In this document: piece by piece, positions 1-8,085 of the stretch
Position numbering within the stretch: the stretch's first letter is position 1
How the letters are laid out: each line of letters starts with the position of its first letter
IMG/VR virus record: IMGVR_UViG_3300025892_001961
Coordinates: 1 to 44,854 of that record
DNA: 44,854 nt
Reading direction: 5' to 3' (one strand)
Source: a virus
Program-made: the position numbers and the translations under genes
Notes under the pieces: model-generated
Seen by the model: only the letters and a program-made list of their open reading frames with translations
Told to the model about the DNA's origin: nothing
Databases searched by the model: none

Positions 1-66
1 ATTAGATGCAACAGCACGTCCGCCACCTTTAGCCAATCCCTTTGCCAACGCTCCGATTATTGCCAT
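1..66 (-). CDS. 5' end of an unidentified leftward gene (partial)
   Basis: The first 22 codons of a leftward gene start at the ATG at 66-64, two bases after the stop codon of the 1023-residue gene, and run off the window edge. The visible N-terminus (MAIIGALAKGLAKGGGRAVA) is rich in Gly, Ala and Lys. By position it belongs to the same tail/baseplate operon. Too little is visible to assign a function. Confidence 0.6.
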   Translation of the reverse strand, partial: MAIIGALAKGLAKGGGRAVASN

Positions 67-67
67 C

Positions 68-3000
68 TTACACTATCCCCAAAATCTTACGCTTGGAAGC
101 ACTTCCATTGCCAGCATTGATATCAGGAGTTCTAGATCCCCCGCGTGGTGCTGGAAGACTATCATTAGATTTTGTTTTTGGTATTCTAATGACTGATACT
201 TTAGCTTGCATTGGTGCTTCGGGAGAACTGATTTTTGGTTTGTTTCGTCCCATCACCATTCCACCTTTATGGAATTTTGTCTGAGCATCTACAGCAGCTT
301 GATAATTAGGATAAGTCTTTCCATCTGCACTAGAATAATATTTACCTTTTGATGCTGCATATTTTTGTGCGTTTAATGCCTCTGCTTGACTCATGGAGGG
401 AGTAGCAGGTTTTGCAGAAGAAGCAGGTTTTGCAGGAGCAACAGGTGTAGCAGATGTTGATTTCTGAGCATCTACAGCAGCTTGATAACTCTCATAAGTC
501 CTCCCATCTGTGCTAGAAAAATATTTTCCTTTAGATTCTGCATACTTCTGAGCATTCAAAACCTGTTGCTTAGACATGCCCTGAAGTGTTGAGAGTTGTT
601 TATCAACTTTTTCTCTTGCTTTCTCTTCTTTTTTGCCAGAAGGATTCATCAAACTTCTACCACCCTGCTGATCAAAATCAAATAAATTGCCGGTAAAATG
701 ATCAGCAATACCACCAATCGTATACTTCATAATATTACCAAGATCTCTTTTTGGATTTGGTTTTTCACCAAGAATCATATCAACATTCATCGATCTTGCG
801 AGAGGATTAAGTTGATGTAATGCTTGAAGTTTCTGTCGAAGAGTAATGTCTTCACCTGCTTTTGCTCCTTTAGAGACACCAGAAGAATCTCCTCGCAAAA
901 CTGCCATAGGATCTGGCATCTCAACGAAGTCATATTTTTCATTTACAACTCTATACCCACCCTTTTCGGTAGACGTTGCCCAGAACTTACCAAGAATACT
1001 CTTAGCATTTTCTGCTGCTGGAGTTATATTTTTCTCATCATTTCCATCATAGTAGTCTTGATAGAGAACTCGTACTTCGCCTCGCTTCAGACGATCACGA
1101 ACACTCTGCCTTTCTGCAAGTATTTGCTTATTAAATCCTCCATCTTTTGCTTCTTGTAGTTGTTTCTCTGCAAATGCAAGTTCACTACTAGTTCTCTGTT
1201 TAGCCCTTGCGATTGCATTATTTAATTCTACCCTAGATGCTTCAGAAAGTTGACTCTCTGTGATGGGTCCACCTAGTCCACCCAGCATTGACCTAAGATA
1301 AAGAAGACCAGAGTCTCTGAATGTAGGACTCTTTAACATTCTCTCTGGAATACCATCTGCTTTTTGATCTTTTGAAGTCTCCTGCTCTGAAGATGACGGT
1401 GGTTTATTGGAGGATGAAGGTATAACTGGATCCTTCGGTTGCACTCTTGGTTTAGGTGACGAACTACTTGGTTTACTATCTTGCTCTCCTCCACCAGGTA
1501 ATCTAACTCTACCGCCACTCGATTGCCCAAGTATTCTATCAAGGGCACCTAAAGGATCACTCGTTATAGAACCTGTGGCGTATCCTCTATTATCTCCATA
1601 TCCCCCACCAGGACTGCCTGCTCCAGTTCCTCTACCAATATATCCACCACCTGCAGCATAAACTTTATCCTTCACCATTTTTGGTAGATTAGTTCCTCCA
1701 CCAGCAGCGTTCATTCCTTCAAGTGCTTTAACACCATACTTTTGTACGGCACCACGGGACATAACAAACTCACCAGCAGTAAGCATTGCTGGTACTTTAT
1801 CAGTTCCACCAGGACCATCTACCTCACCGTCAGTTCCAGATGAAACTTCAAGTTCTACTTTTGCAGGAGAAGATAGTTTTACAGTATCATCTTTTTTATT
1901 ACCAAAATTATCAAACAAAGAACCAATACCAGCACCGGCAGCCATTCCAAGTGGACCAAATAAAGATCCAAATACCATGCCCTTCTGAGCACCAGACATT
2001 CCCTGGTTTCTCTCTGCATTTTTAGGAAGTGGTTCTACTTTTGGTGGTTTTGCTAATCCACCACCAGAGAATCCTTGTGTTTGGGTTTCTCCACCTCCAC
2101 CTGCTAATGCACTAGTAGCAGCGTAAGTACCTCCAACTGTCAATGCAGTTGTGAGTCCAGCAGCTAAAAATTTTCCTTTTTTACCACCAAGTAGTCGTGC
2201 AAATTTTCTAGCACCCAGACCACCGACTAGTTTTTTTGCTGCTAAAAGTTTTGCAATAGCAACAGTAAGTTTTACTGCTCCACCAATTAAAGTTTTAGTA
2301 AGACTAAAGATAAATCTTCCTAGTCCAGTACCAAATACAAGATATAATGATAATAACTTAGGCCAATGTTTACCTAGAAATTGTATTATATTTTTTAATT
2401 TCTTCTGGTTATCTGGTTTGGATATCCAACCTATCAGTTTAACTAGAAACTTTCCAATTAATATATTTGCAATGAAACCAAATATCTTATCAAAAATTCC
2501 TCTGACAGGTGCAATTATTTTTTGTGCTGTCTTAAATAATGCAGAGAATCCTTTCTCTAAATTACTTTCATTAAGCTTTCTCTTATCTCTCTGTGCTTTC
2601 TTTCTATCAAACTCACCCGATTTCTTCTTTAAATTATATTGATCCTTAAGTGTATCGGCAATATTAGTAACCGATTTGGCAATTTGTTCTAAAAGATTTG
2701 TTGGTTTTTCTTTTTTCTTTGTCTTCGCTTTAGTATCTTCTTCTGCTTCAGGTGCCTGATAGGGAACTATCGCACTAGTGGGTAGTGCTTTTGGTTTTAG
2801 TCCAACCTCAACTGAATCAAATTTTAATTTAGACGGATCTATTACTCCGGTTTTTACATTATCTCTTACTTCAGATGCAGTTCCTTTCTTAAAGGCATCT
2901 GCGGATATCTTTGTCTTTCTTACTTTGAACTTAGGGTCTGCTGCTTTTCTTTTTTGTCTTACCTTTCTTATTTCTTGCTGAAGAGGACCTATACGATCAT

Positions 3001-3139
3001 CACCAGCATTTTTAATTTGTAATGTATTGACTGCCTCCATCAAGGCACTAAGATAATCCTCCTCTTCGGAGAGATTATCCAGGTCTACACCCATCTCTAA
3101 GAGTATTTCTATTGGATCGGTGCTAGTCCTAGATGCCAT
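68..3139 (-). CDS. Tail tape-measure-like protein, 1023 aa
   Basis: This large structural protein probably sets tail length and fills the tail tube. The N-terminal 200 residues are charged. They are followed by several hydrophobic segments (about 205-350). After them comes a Gly-rich stretch with a motif common in tape-measure proteins (VPAMLTAGEFVMSRG, near residue 455). The middle is rich in Pro, Ser and Gly. Near the C-terminus a 32-residue unit occurs twice (about 861-892 and 922-953), sharing LNAQKYA-x-SKGKY and TY-x2-YQAAVDAQ. The gene follows a gp26-like gene and a small overlapping ORF, the usual place for a tape-measure gene behind its chaperones. T4 uses gp29 for this role; I see no clear gp29 sequence signature, so the call rests on size, motif and position. 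Its ATG overlaps the end of the small ORF. Confidence 0.65.
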   Translation of the reverse strand: MASRTSTDPIEILLEMGVDLDNLSEEEDYLSALMEAVNTLQIKNAGDDRIGPLQQEIRKVRQKRKAADPKFKVRKTKISADAFKKGTASEVRDNVKTGVIDPSKLKFDSVEVGLKPKALPTSAIVPYQAPEAEEDTKAKTKKKEKPTNLLEQIAKSVTNIADTLKDQYNLKKKSGEFDRKKAQRDKRKLNESNLEKGFSALFKTAQKIIAPVRGIFDKIFGFIANILIGKFLVKLIGWISKPDNQKKLKNIIQFLGKHWPKLLSLYLVFGTGLGRFIFSLTKTLIGGAVKLTVAIAKLLAAKKLVGGLGARKFARLLGGKKGKFLAAGLTTALTVGGTYAATSALAGGGGETQTQGFSGGGLAKPPKVEPLPKNAERNQGMSGAQKGMVFGSLFGPLGMAAGAGIGSLFDNFGNKKDDTVKLSSPAKVELEVSSGTDGEVDGPGGTDKVPAMLTAGEFVMSRGAVQKYGVKALEGMNAAGGGTNLPKMVKDKVYAAGGGYIGRGTGAGSPGGGYGDNRGYATGSITSDPLGALDRILGQSSGGRVRLPGGGEQDSKPSSSSPKPRVQPKDPVIPSSSNKPPSSSEQETSKDQKADGIPERMLKSPTFRDSGLLYLRSMLGGLGGPITESQLSEASRVELNNAIARAKQRTSSELAFAEKQLQEAKDGGFNKQILAERQSVRDRLKRGEVRVLYQDYYDGNDEKNITPAAENAKSILGKFWATSTEKGGYRVVNEKYDFVEMPDPMAVLRGDSSGVSKGAKAGEDITLRQKLQALHQLNPLARSMNVDMILGEKPNPKRDLGNIMKYTIGGIADHFTGNLFDFDQQGGRSLMNPSGKKEEKAREKVDKQLSTLQGMSKQQVLNAQKYAESKGKYFSSTDGRTYESYQAAVDAQKSTSATPVAPAKPASSAKPATPSMSQAEALNAQKYAASKGKYYSSADGKTYPNYQAAVDAQTKFHKGGMVMGRNKPKISSPEAPMQAKVSVIRIPKTKSNDSLPAPRGGSRTPDINAGNGSASKRKILGIV
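281..559 (-). repeat. Two copies of a 96-base coding repeat in the tape-measure-like gene
   Basis: Bases 281-376 and 464-559 encode the same 32-residue unit with conservative changes. The copies share exact stretches such as the one covering the YQAAVDAQ codons. They are separated by an 87-base Ala/Pro/Ser linker. This looks like a duplicated small domain, possibly a ligand- or surface-binding module near the C-terminus. Confidence 0.8.
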
Positions 3140-3308
3140 TCGATTGCTGATGCTTTAGTTTCTCTTCTTCAAGATGTTGTTGTAATAAAGCGACGTAGAT
3201 ATCACGTTCCCATGGTATCATATTTTCAATCTCCGTTAATGAGTATTTATGGTACTGAATCAAGGAAAAATTTAATCTTAAGTATGATTCAAGATTCATA
3301 TGAACCAT
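3129..3308 (-). CDS. Small overlapping ORF between gp26-like and tape-measure genes (possible chaperone T part)
   Basis: This 59-codon ORF starts at ATG 3308-3306 or at the second ATG (3299). It ends at a TAG (3131-3129) that overlaps the tape-measure start. The product contains MNLESYLRLNFS and a helical MIPWERDIY motif followed by a charged tail (LLQQHLEEEKLK). Aromatic/acidic helical features of this kind are seen in the 'T' part of tail-assembly chaperones. The ORF stays open upstream through the end of the gp26-like gene in the -1 frame, joining it at a slippery T_TTT_TTC. No good ribosome-binding site precedes either ATG. It may therefore be made only as a frameshift extension, though independent initiation is possible. 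Confidence 0.6.
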   Translation of the reverse strand: MVHMNLESYLRLNFSLIQYHKYSLTEIENMIPWERDIYVALLQQHLEEEKLKHQQSNGI

Positions 3309-3310
3309 AC

Positions 3311-4030
3311 CTACGCGAAAAAACTTGCTAGTCCCTCAAGTACAACATCACTCTTAACTTTAGTAGCAGGGTTAGTCACAGAAACAGTATGCGATAACTT
3401 AGGCATTGTCTCAAAGAACTTCTCAATACCTTTGAACTGCGACGAGTTCATAGACTCAAGGAACTCATTGATTTCTTTCTTGGTACAATCTCCTGCTGCC
3501 CATACTTCTTCTTCACTACAAATAGATTCAATACAAGATGCAATCAAATCAAATGATTGGTCCATCGCATTCTTATCTTCAAAGTCAAAGTTGTTTTTAA
3601 TAAACTGTTCCAAAGAAGGATACTTCATGACCATCATCAAGTCATCACCAATCTTAATCTTATTATCATGTTCATCATCTTTCTGAATTTTAATGTCATC
3701 AATATTAATTGAGACAGGAACTTCAGTTTCTCCATCATCAGGACAAACGATATTGAGTTCAATCTCTTCACCAACCGATTTACCACGGATGTTTAGGAAG
3801 AGAAATTCAATATCAAATGTAGGGAGTTGTTCTACTTTGATACCTTTTGTCTTAATACAGTTCTTAATAACACCTTTGATGGCAGTAGTAATCTGTTTGG
3901 TATCTTCACTCTCCAGAGCAATGACTAAAATCTTTTCCTCTTTTACCAGGAAAGGTCTATATTGAATTGGTTCTCCGGTTGATGGCAACTCAAGTTCATA
4001 TGTTGGTGTGGCAATCTTTGGTAAAGGCAT
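3311..4030 (-). CDS. 26: gp26-like baseplate hub / hub-assembly protein
   Basis: This 239-residue protein resembles T4-type baseplate hub proteins of the gp26/gp51 family. These act in assembly of the central hub of the baseplate. The N-terminus (PTYELELPSTGEPIQYRPFLVKEEKILVIALES, residues 8-40) is typical of the cyanophage form, and the rest is acidic and helical. It sits between the gp54-like gene and the tape-measure-like gene. A late-type CTAAATA box lies 31 bases upstream of its start. Position and the slippery end suggest it may also serve as the 'G' part of a tail chaperone pair. I cannot separate gp26 from gp51 by eye. Confidence 0.75.
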   Translation of the reverse strand: MPLPKIATPTYELELPSTGEPIQYRPFLVKEEKILVIALESEDTKQITTAIKGVIKNCIKTKGIKVEQLPTFDIEFLFLNIRGKSVGEEIELNIVCPDDGETEVPVSINIDDIKIQKDDEHDNKIKIGDDLMMVMKYPSLEQFIKNNFDFEDKNAMDQSFDLIASCIESICSEEEVWAAGDCTKKEINEFLESMNSSQFKGIEKFFETMPKLSHTVSVTNPATKVKSDVVLEGLASFFA

Positions 4031-4060
4031 AATATCCTATAAGTATTATTTCAGTATGAT

Positions 4061-4067
4061 TATTTAG
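4061..4067 (-). promoter_or_regulatory. Late-promoter box CTAAATA upstream of the gp26-like gene
   Basis: The leftward strand reads CTAAATA about 31 bases before the start at 4030. T4-like late promoters consist of a TATAAATA-type -10 box recognised by the phage sigma gp55. The same spacing appears before several other structural genes here. Confidence 0.5.
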
Positions 4068-4081
4068 TGCGTGTTTAGGAA

Positions 4082-5023
4082 TTAAAACATGGAGCGTAGG
4101 TTTCCGCTTGAATCATAAGCAGGGCTTCCATCAGGAAGTAATAATGATCCATCATTTACAGAACTACCTCCACTAGCACTATCTCTATCAGCGAATTGAG
4201 TCCCAGGTCCGTTAGTGCTACCACCTAGTGATGCACTAGCGTTTTGTGCGGTTTGAATTTTTTGTACTGGAGATGCTGCTGGAGGAGATTGAGATGATCC
4301 TGTTGGAGAATCTGCAGCAATGCTAGGATCGCCAGACCTTCTAACAGTATAGCGAATATAATTCATGGAGACGGTACACTTCAAAAGATTTGCTGCCTCA
4401 TAGGAGACTGGCATTGAATTAATTGATAATGGGAATGACCTGTAAAATTCATACTCTAGATATTGTCCCGTGGGATTCCATTGCGGATTGTTCAGTGGAT
4501 TTTTAGCCTTTTTTCCGTAGTCTTTCTCAAACTTATATACTTTGAGTCCTCTATCAGCAGTATAATCATCTGCATAATTCATCCTATAGTAATAGTTTTT
4601 ACTACCACGGGTGTTGCGATCAGCAGATACAAAGTCCCCAGTAGTTCCTGCTCCAGTTATAAAGTCAATCCAAGTCTCAAAGAATATGATAGGTAGATAA
4701 TTTTCCACATCAACGTAAAAAGTAAAGTCAATTCTGTCATCAAAAAATCTCCTATGTGCGTGCCTTTCAGTCACACCCGTATGATCATTATTAATTTCCA
4801 TAGTCGCAACACTAGATCCTGGTAGAACTGCCTCAGAGCAGAGTAAGTTTAGTGTTTCTTGACTAGTACCAAATGTAATACCAGCAGACTTAAGTTTCTG
4901 AGTGAAAGCATCAGCTCCCGTTGCTCCCCCAGATGGCAAAGCAAACTCTACTAGAAAATGTGATGTTGTTGATGGTCTTAGTATTGATGACTTAATATCA
5001 TCAACTGTTTTTACGCTAGGCAT
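4082..5023 (-). CDS. 54: gp54-like baseplate tail-tube initiator
   Basis: This 313-residue structural protein probably starts tail-tube polymerisation on the baseplate. The first 240 residues look like a tube-type beta fold, including the aromatic stretch FFDDRIDFTFYVDVENYLPI and the segment FRSFPLSINSMPVSYEAANLLKCTVSMNYIRY (split here as one region near residues 195-230). The last 80 residues are Ser/Gly/Pro rich and probably flexible. It is transcribed leftward, divergent from gp4, with a 32-base gap. The name follows similarity in order and features to cyanophage gp54; a tube-fold relative such as gp19 is less likely because of size and neighbours. Confidence 0.65.
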   Translation of the reverse strand: MPSVKTVDDIKSSILRPSTTSHFLVEFALPSGGATGADAFTQKLKSAGITFGTSQETLNLLCSEAVLPGSSVATMEINNDHTGVTERHAHRRFFDDRIDFTFYVDVENYLPIIFFETWIDFITGAGTTGDFVSADRNTRGSKNYYYRMNYADDYTADRGLKVYKFEKDYGKKAKNPLNNPQWNPTGQYLEYEFYRSFPLSINSMPVSYEAANLLKCTVSMNYIRYTVRRSGDPSIAADSPTGSSQSPPAASPVQKIQTAQNASASLGGSTNGPGTQFADRDSASGGSSVNDGSLLLPDGSPAYDSSGNLRSMF

Positions 5024-5024
5024 C

Positions 5025-5032
5025 TATAAATA
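5025..5032 (+). promoter_or_regulatory. T4-type late promoter TATAAATA for gp4-gp53
   Basis: A perfect TATAAATA lies 24 bases upstream of the gp4 ATG in the short gap between divergent gp54-like and gp4 genes. It would drive the rightward head/baseplate genes late in infection. Confidence 0.7.
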
Positions 5033-5055
5033 GTTTTTTACCTTATATACTATGT

Positions 5056-5499
5056 ATGGGAGAAAGCATAAAAAGTAAATACAAACCTTCGCATCCAAAG
5101 AAATATAAAGGTAATGTTGAAAATATTATCTGCCGTAGTAGTTGGGAGCGAAAGTTTTGTCGTTACTGTGATCTAAACGAAAATATTCTTGAGTGGGGTA
5201 GTGAGGAGTTTTACATTCCATACGTGTCTCCAGTCGATCGACGAGTTCATAAGTATTACCCAGACTTTATTATTAAAGTCAAGGAGAGTACAGGTACAAT
5301 TAAAACTTATGTGGTAGAAGTAAAACCAAAAAGAGAAACTCTACCACCAGTGCCAGGTAAAAAGCAAAAGAAAACTTTGATACGTGAGTGTACAACCTAT
5401 GCAGTCAACCAAGCAAAATGGAAAGCTGCTGTTGAGTTCTGTGCTGATAGAAGAATTGAATTCAAAATAATCACAGAGAAAGAACTCGGAATCAGATGA
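5056..5499 (+). CDS. 4: gp4 head completion protein
   Basis: This 147-residue protein matches T4 gp4 (gp50/65), needed to complete the DNA-filled head before tail joining. Visible features are the N-terminal basic segment with a SSWERKFCRYCD motif (residues 29-40), then WGSEEFYIPY and HKYYPDFIIKVKE. The latter resemble a PD-(D/E)XK nuclease-like core (PDF and VEVKPK). It is the first rightward gene after a late promoter. Its stop overlaps the next start by four bases. Confidence 0.85.
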   Translation: MGESIKSKYKPSHPKKYKGNVENIICRSSWERKFCRYCDLNENILEWGSEEFYIPYVSPVDRRVHKYYPDFIIKVKESTGTIKTYVVEVKPKRETLPPVPGKKQKKTLIRECTTYAVNQAKWKAAVEFCADRRIEFKIITEKELGIR

Positions 5500-5846
5500 A
5501 CCGTATCGAACCCATACTCACAAAATTAAATGAGACCATGGACACTGAAGATCAGATGATACTGATCATGGATGCTCTCAATGATACCGTTACTCCTGTC
5601 CCTGATCCCGGAACTCTTTGCACATTTTTATACCAAGCAAAAACTCCCAGAATAAGATACGATCAACATCCTTTAGTCTTGGTAACAGAACTATTCCAAT
5701 GGGGATTCCGTGGGTTTAACTTTCACTGGAGGAAGTATAGACAGTATACCTGGGATGAAATTAATGGTCAAGTTTATATCGTACAGAGAGATGAACTTGA
5801 TGAGTTAAACTCCATACAATATGGAAAATTTGTGCTAAATAGATAA
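5496..5846 (+). CDS. Conserved cyanophage protein of unknown function
   Basis: This 116-residue protein is translationally coupled to gp4 through an ATGA overlap. The N-terminal half is acidic and helical. The C-terminal half is rich in aromatic residues (FQWGFRGFNFHWRKYRQYTW) and ends with RDELDELNSIQYGKFVLN. No signal peptide or membrane segment is seen. Its place between gp4 and gp48-like genes suggests a role in head or tail morphogenesis, but I do not recognise a defined family. Confidence 0.75.
   Translation: MNRIEPILTKLNETMDTEDQMILIMDALNDTVTPVPDPGTLCTFLYQAKTPRIRYDQHPLVLVTELFQWGFRGFNFHWRKYRQYTWDEINGQVYIVQRDELDELNSIQYGKFVLNR
5835..5841 (+). promoter_or_regulatory. Late-promoter box CTAAATA upstream of the gp48-like gene
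   Basis: CTAAATA overlaps the end of the preceding gene, 20 bases upstream of the ATG at 5861. Its form and spacing match the other late boxes in the window. Confidence 0.4.
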
Positions 5847-5860
5847 AAAGATAGTGTGTA

Positions 5861-7261
5861 ATGGCAACATACGGGGGGAAAGGCAGCGACAATACCTTTG
5901 AGATTGCGGGTAAAAAGGTTTATGCTGTCGTCGATGCCGATACTGGGGAAACAACTTACTATGAGGACAGGGTAAATCCTCTGGGAGTTCTTAATGACAT
6001 TAAGTTGGGAACTAAAAAACCTGGAGAAGATTTCGTTCCTCATGAGGGCACTGCTTTAGGTGGATTGTTTCCCGATGGATTTAGTGATGTATTTGAAGGG
6101 GATGCTGCTAAGGAATTTTTAAGTGATGAAGGTCAAAAAATATTAGTTCAACAGGCAAAAGCAACTGCAAATAGGACACAGAGAAAATTAGGAGTTGATG
6201 ACACAACTGCAAAACTCAGAACAGAACAGCTGTTCGATCCAGATCGCACAACAGCGTTAACAGATCCAAATCAATCTGCAGAAGATTCTGCGGCTCAAGG
6301 AGCAGAACAAGGTATTGATCTAGTAAATAAAGAAGCAGAAGCATTAATAAACAGTGAAGCGGCAGCTGCAAGAACTAATACAAGAAAAGGTCCTGGATCT
6401 TTTGGTGACCATAGTTATCCATTAGATAGAAATCAATCTCAAGACTTTATGAAGTTTACTCTTTTAGAGTATAAACCAAAGAAAGTTGGTGGTGGTGCTG
6501 GTGGTGGAGGATTTGGTTTTGCTGATCGTGCAAGAGTAGGACCGAACGGAGCTCCACCTGGTAGAACTATACTTGGATCCGTAAGTTTACCCATACCAGG
6601 TGGTATCAAAGATGAAAATGGTTGCGATTGGGCAGGCAATTCGATGGATGAGGTGGCAATTCAAGCGGGAGCTTTAGCAAGAGGTATGCTTGGAACAAGT
6701 GGTGAAAGTGGAACAGATGCAGCAGATGCACTTGTAGGAAGATTAGGAAATAATTCTGAGGTAGTGCAGAAAGCAATCAAAGAAACTTTTGCTGGGAAAG
6801 CAGTTGGAGTTAAAAATTTAATGACCAGATCAACTGGTATGATTTTTAATCCTAACCTTGAATTATTGTTTGATAAACCTGTTCTTAGAGGATTTCAATT
6901 TAGTTTTGATCTCATACCTAGAAGTCAGAAAGAAGGAGAAGAAGTTATTAAAATTATTAAATTCTTTAAGCAGGGGATGGCAGCAATTAGATCAGAATCA
7001 AATCTGTTCTTACTATCTCCACATGTATTTCAAGTTCATTATGTCCTTAATGGTGACGGAAGCAAGGATCATCCATACATAGGAAAGATGAAAGAGTGTG
7101 CGATGACAAACTTCAATGTTGATTACACTCCCCAAGCAAATTATTCAACCCTTCAAGATGGTTTTATGACTGCATATAAAATATCAATGCAGATGAAAGA
7201 ACTTGAACCAGTATTTAATGATGAGTATGGTGTTGGTGATGCAATAGAAATCGGATTCTAA
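5861..7261 (+). CDS. 48: gp48-like baseplate tail-tube cap protein
   Basis: This 466-residue protein probably caps the baseplate where the tail tube begins. The C-terminal third contains the segment typical of this family: FNPNLELLFDKPVLRGF, FDLIPRS and FFKQGMAAIRSESNLFLLSP, followed by a tube-like beta region. The N-terminal 200 residues are acidic with an Ala/Glu-rich helical part and a Gly-rich linker near residues 205-222. It is longer than T4 gp48 (about 364 residues), the extra length lying in the N-terminal half. It is followed one base later by gp53. Confidence 0.7.
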   Translation: MATYGGKGSDNTFEIAGKKVYAVVDADTGETTYYEDRVNPLGVLNDIKLGTKKPGEDFVPHEGTALGGLFPDGFSDVFEGDAAKEFLSDEGQKILVQQAKATANRTQRKLGVDDTTAKLRTEQLFDPDRTTALTDPNQSAEDSAAQGAEQGIDLVNKEAEALINSEAAAARTNTRKGPGSFGDHSYPLDRNQSQDFMKFTLLEYKPKKVGGGAGGGGFGFADRARVGPNGAPPGRTILGSVSLPIPGGIKDENGCDWAGNSMDEVAIQAGALARGMLGTSGESGTDAADALVGRLGNNSEVVQKAIKETFAGKAVGVKNLMTRSTGMIFNPNLELLFDKPVLRGFQFSFDLIPRSQKEGEEVIKIIKFFKQGMAAIRSESNLFLLSPHVFQVHYVLNGDGSKDHPYIGKMKECAMTNFNVDYTPQANYSTLQDGFMTAYKISMQMKELEPVFNDEYGVGDAIEIGF

Positions 7262-7262
7262 G

Positions 7263-7919
7263 ATGTCAAACTACTTCAACAAAATTCCTAATCTTGATTA
7301 TGTTAGCAGACTTCCCGATGCTAACATATCAGATTATATTCCAGTAAAAAATTTATTTAAAAAGGGTAGTCTTAGAGAAGATCTATTTCAAGACCTGACG
7401 GTGTTCACCAAGTATCAAGTTGAAGGTGATGATAGACCTGACAACGTTGCATTCAAAGTATATGGTGAATCTGATCTTGATTGGTTAGTTTTAGCAGCAA
7501 ATAATATCATTAACATTCAAACAGAATGGCCAATGACTCAATATAATTTTGATCAATACTTATTAGATAAGTATGGAACTTACGATAAAATTAATGACAC
7601 TCATCATTATGAAACTATTGAGATAAAGGATAGTACTGGCGTAGCCATTTTAAAGGGAGGTCTTAATGTCCCTTCCGATTTTAATTTCAAATATCAAGAT
7701 AACTCTACTGCATACTCAACCAATCCAGTAAAAGAAGTAACTAATCTTGACTACGAAAATGATATTCAAACAGAAAGAAGAAACATTTGGATTCTGAAAG
7801 GAAGGTATTTAAATATTGCTCTTGATGACCTAGAGATTATCATGACATACAAAAAAGGATCCAGTCAGTATGTGACTGAATCCATGAAGCGTGGGGATAA
7901 TATTAGATTATTTCAGTAG
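7263..7919 (+). CDS. 53: gp53 baseplate wedge protein
   Basis: This 218-residue protein matches the T4 gp53 wedge component, which joins baseplate wedges around the hub. Typical features are YFNKIPNLDYVSR near the start, a segment containing YGESDLDWLVLAANNI, and EWPMTQYNFDQYL at about residues 81-93. It starts directly after gp48. It ends just before a hairpin that separates it from the convergent gp32 gene. Confidence 0.85.
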   Translation: MSNYFNKIPNLDYVSRLPDANISDYIPVKNLFKKGSLREDLFQDLTVFTKYQVEGDDRPDNVAFKVYGESDLDWLVLAANNIINIQTEWPMTQYNFDQYLLDKYGTYDKINDTHHYETIEIKDSTGVAILKGGLNVPSDFNFKYQDNSTAYSTNPVKEVTNLDYENDIQTERRNIWILKGRYLNIALDDLEIIMTYKKGSSQYVTESMKRGDNIRLFQ

Positions 7920-8024
7920 ATTAATATATGCTGCGATAACCAATAAGGTTAAGCACAACTGATTATATTTCATTGGAAGTATTTGTCCATCCTAAGTTTG
8001 ATATAATACATTCCCAACAACCAG

Positions 8025-8049
8025 ACGGAGAAGAGAAATCCTTCTCCGT
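8025..8049. terminator. Hairpin between convergent gp53 and gp32
   Basis: A perfect 9-bp stem, ACGGAGAAG (8025-8033) with CTTCTCCGT (8041-8049), closes a 7-base loop between the two converging genes. No T-run follows on either strand, so it may act as a weak bidirectional terminator or an RNA 3'-end stabiliser. Confidence 0.6.
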
Positions 8050-8085
8050 AACTCATGGTGTTCCATGCGTGAACTGCGCTATCCA

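Larger units (their letters stand above)
3129..4030 (-). other. Candidate -1 programmed frameshift product (gp26-like/small-ORF fusion, about 300 aa)
   Basis: The gp26-like gene ends AGT TTT TTC GCG TAG. The heptamer T_TTT_TTC (3323-3317) fits X_XXY_YYZ in the zero frame, two codons before the stop. A -1 slip continues as Arg-Val-Gly-Met-Val-His and then the whole small ORF to 3131-3129, giving about 238 + 62 residues. A Shine-Dalgarno-like GAGGGA lies 8 bases upstream of the heptamer, a known stimulator type. The gene order (chaperone, overlapping extension, tape measure) matches the conserved G/GT arrangement of lambda-like tails. This is inferred from sequence; no protein evidence was available. 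Confidence 0.6.

Noticed and set aside
2151-2642. 163-codon rightward ORF in the tape-measure gene
   Set aside because: It is the antisense of the hydrophobic part of the tape-measure gene and has no features of its own.
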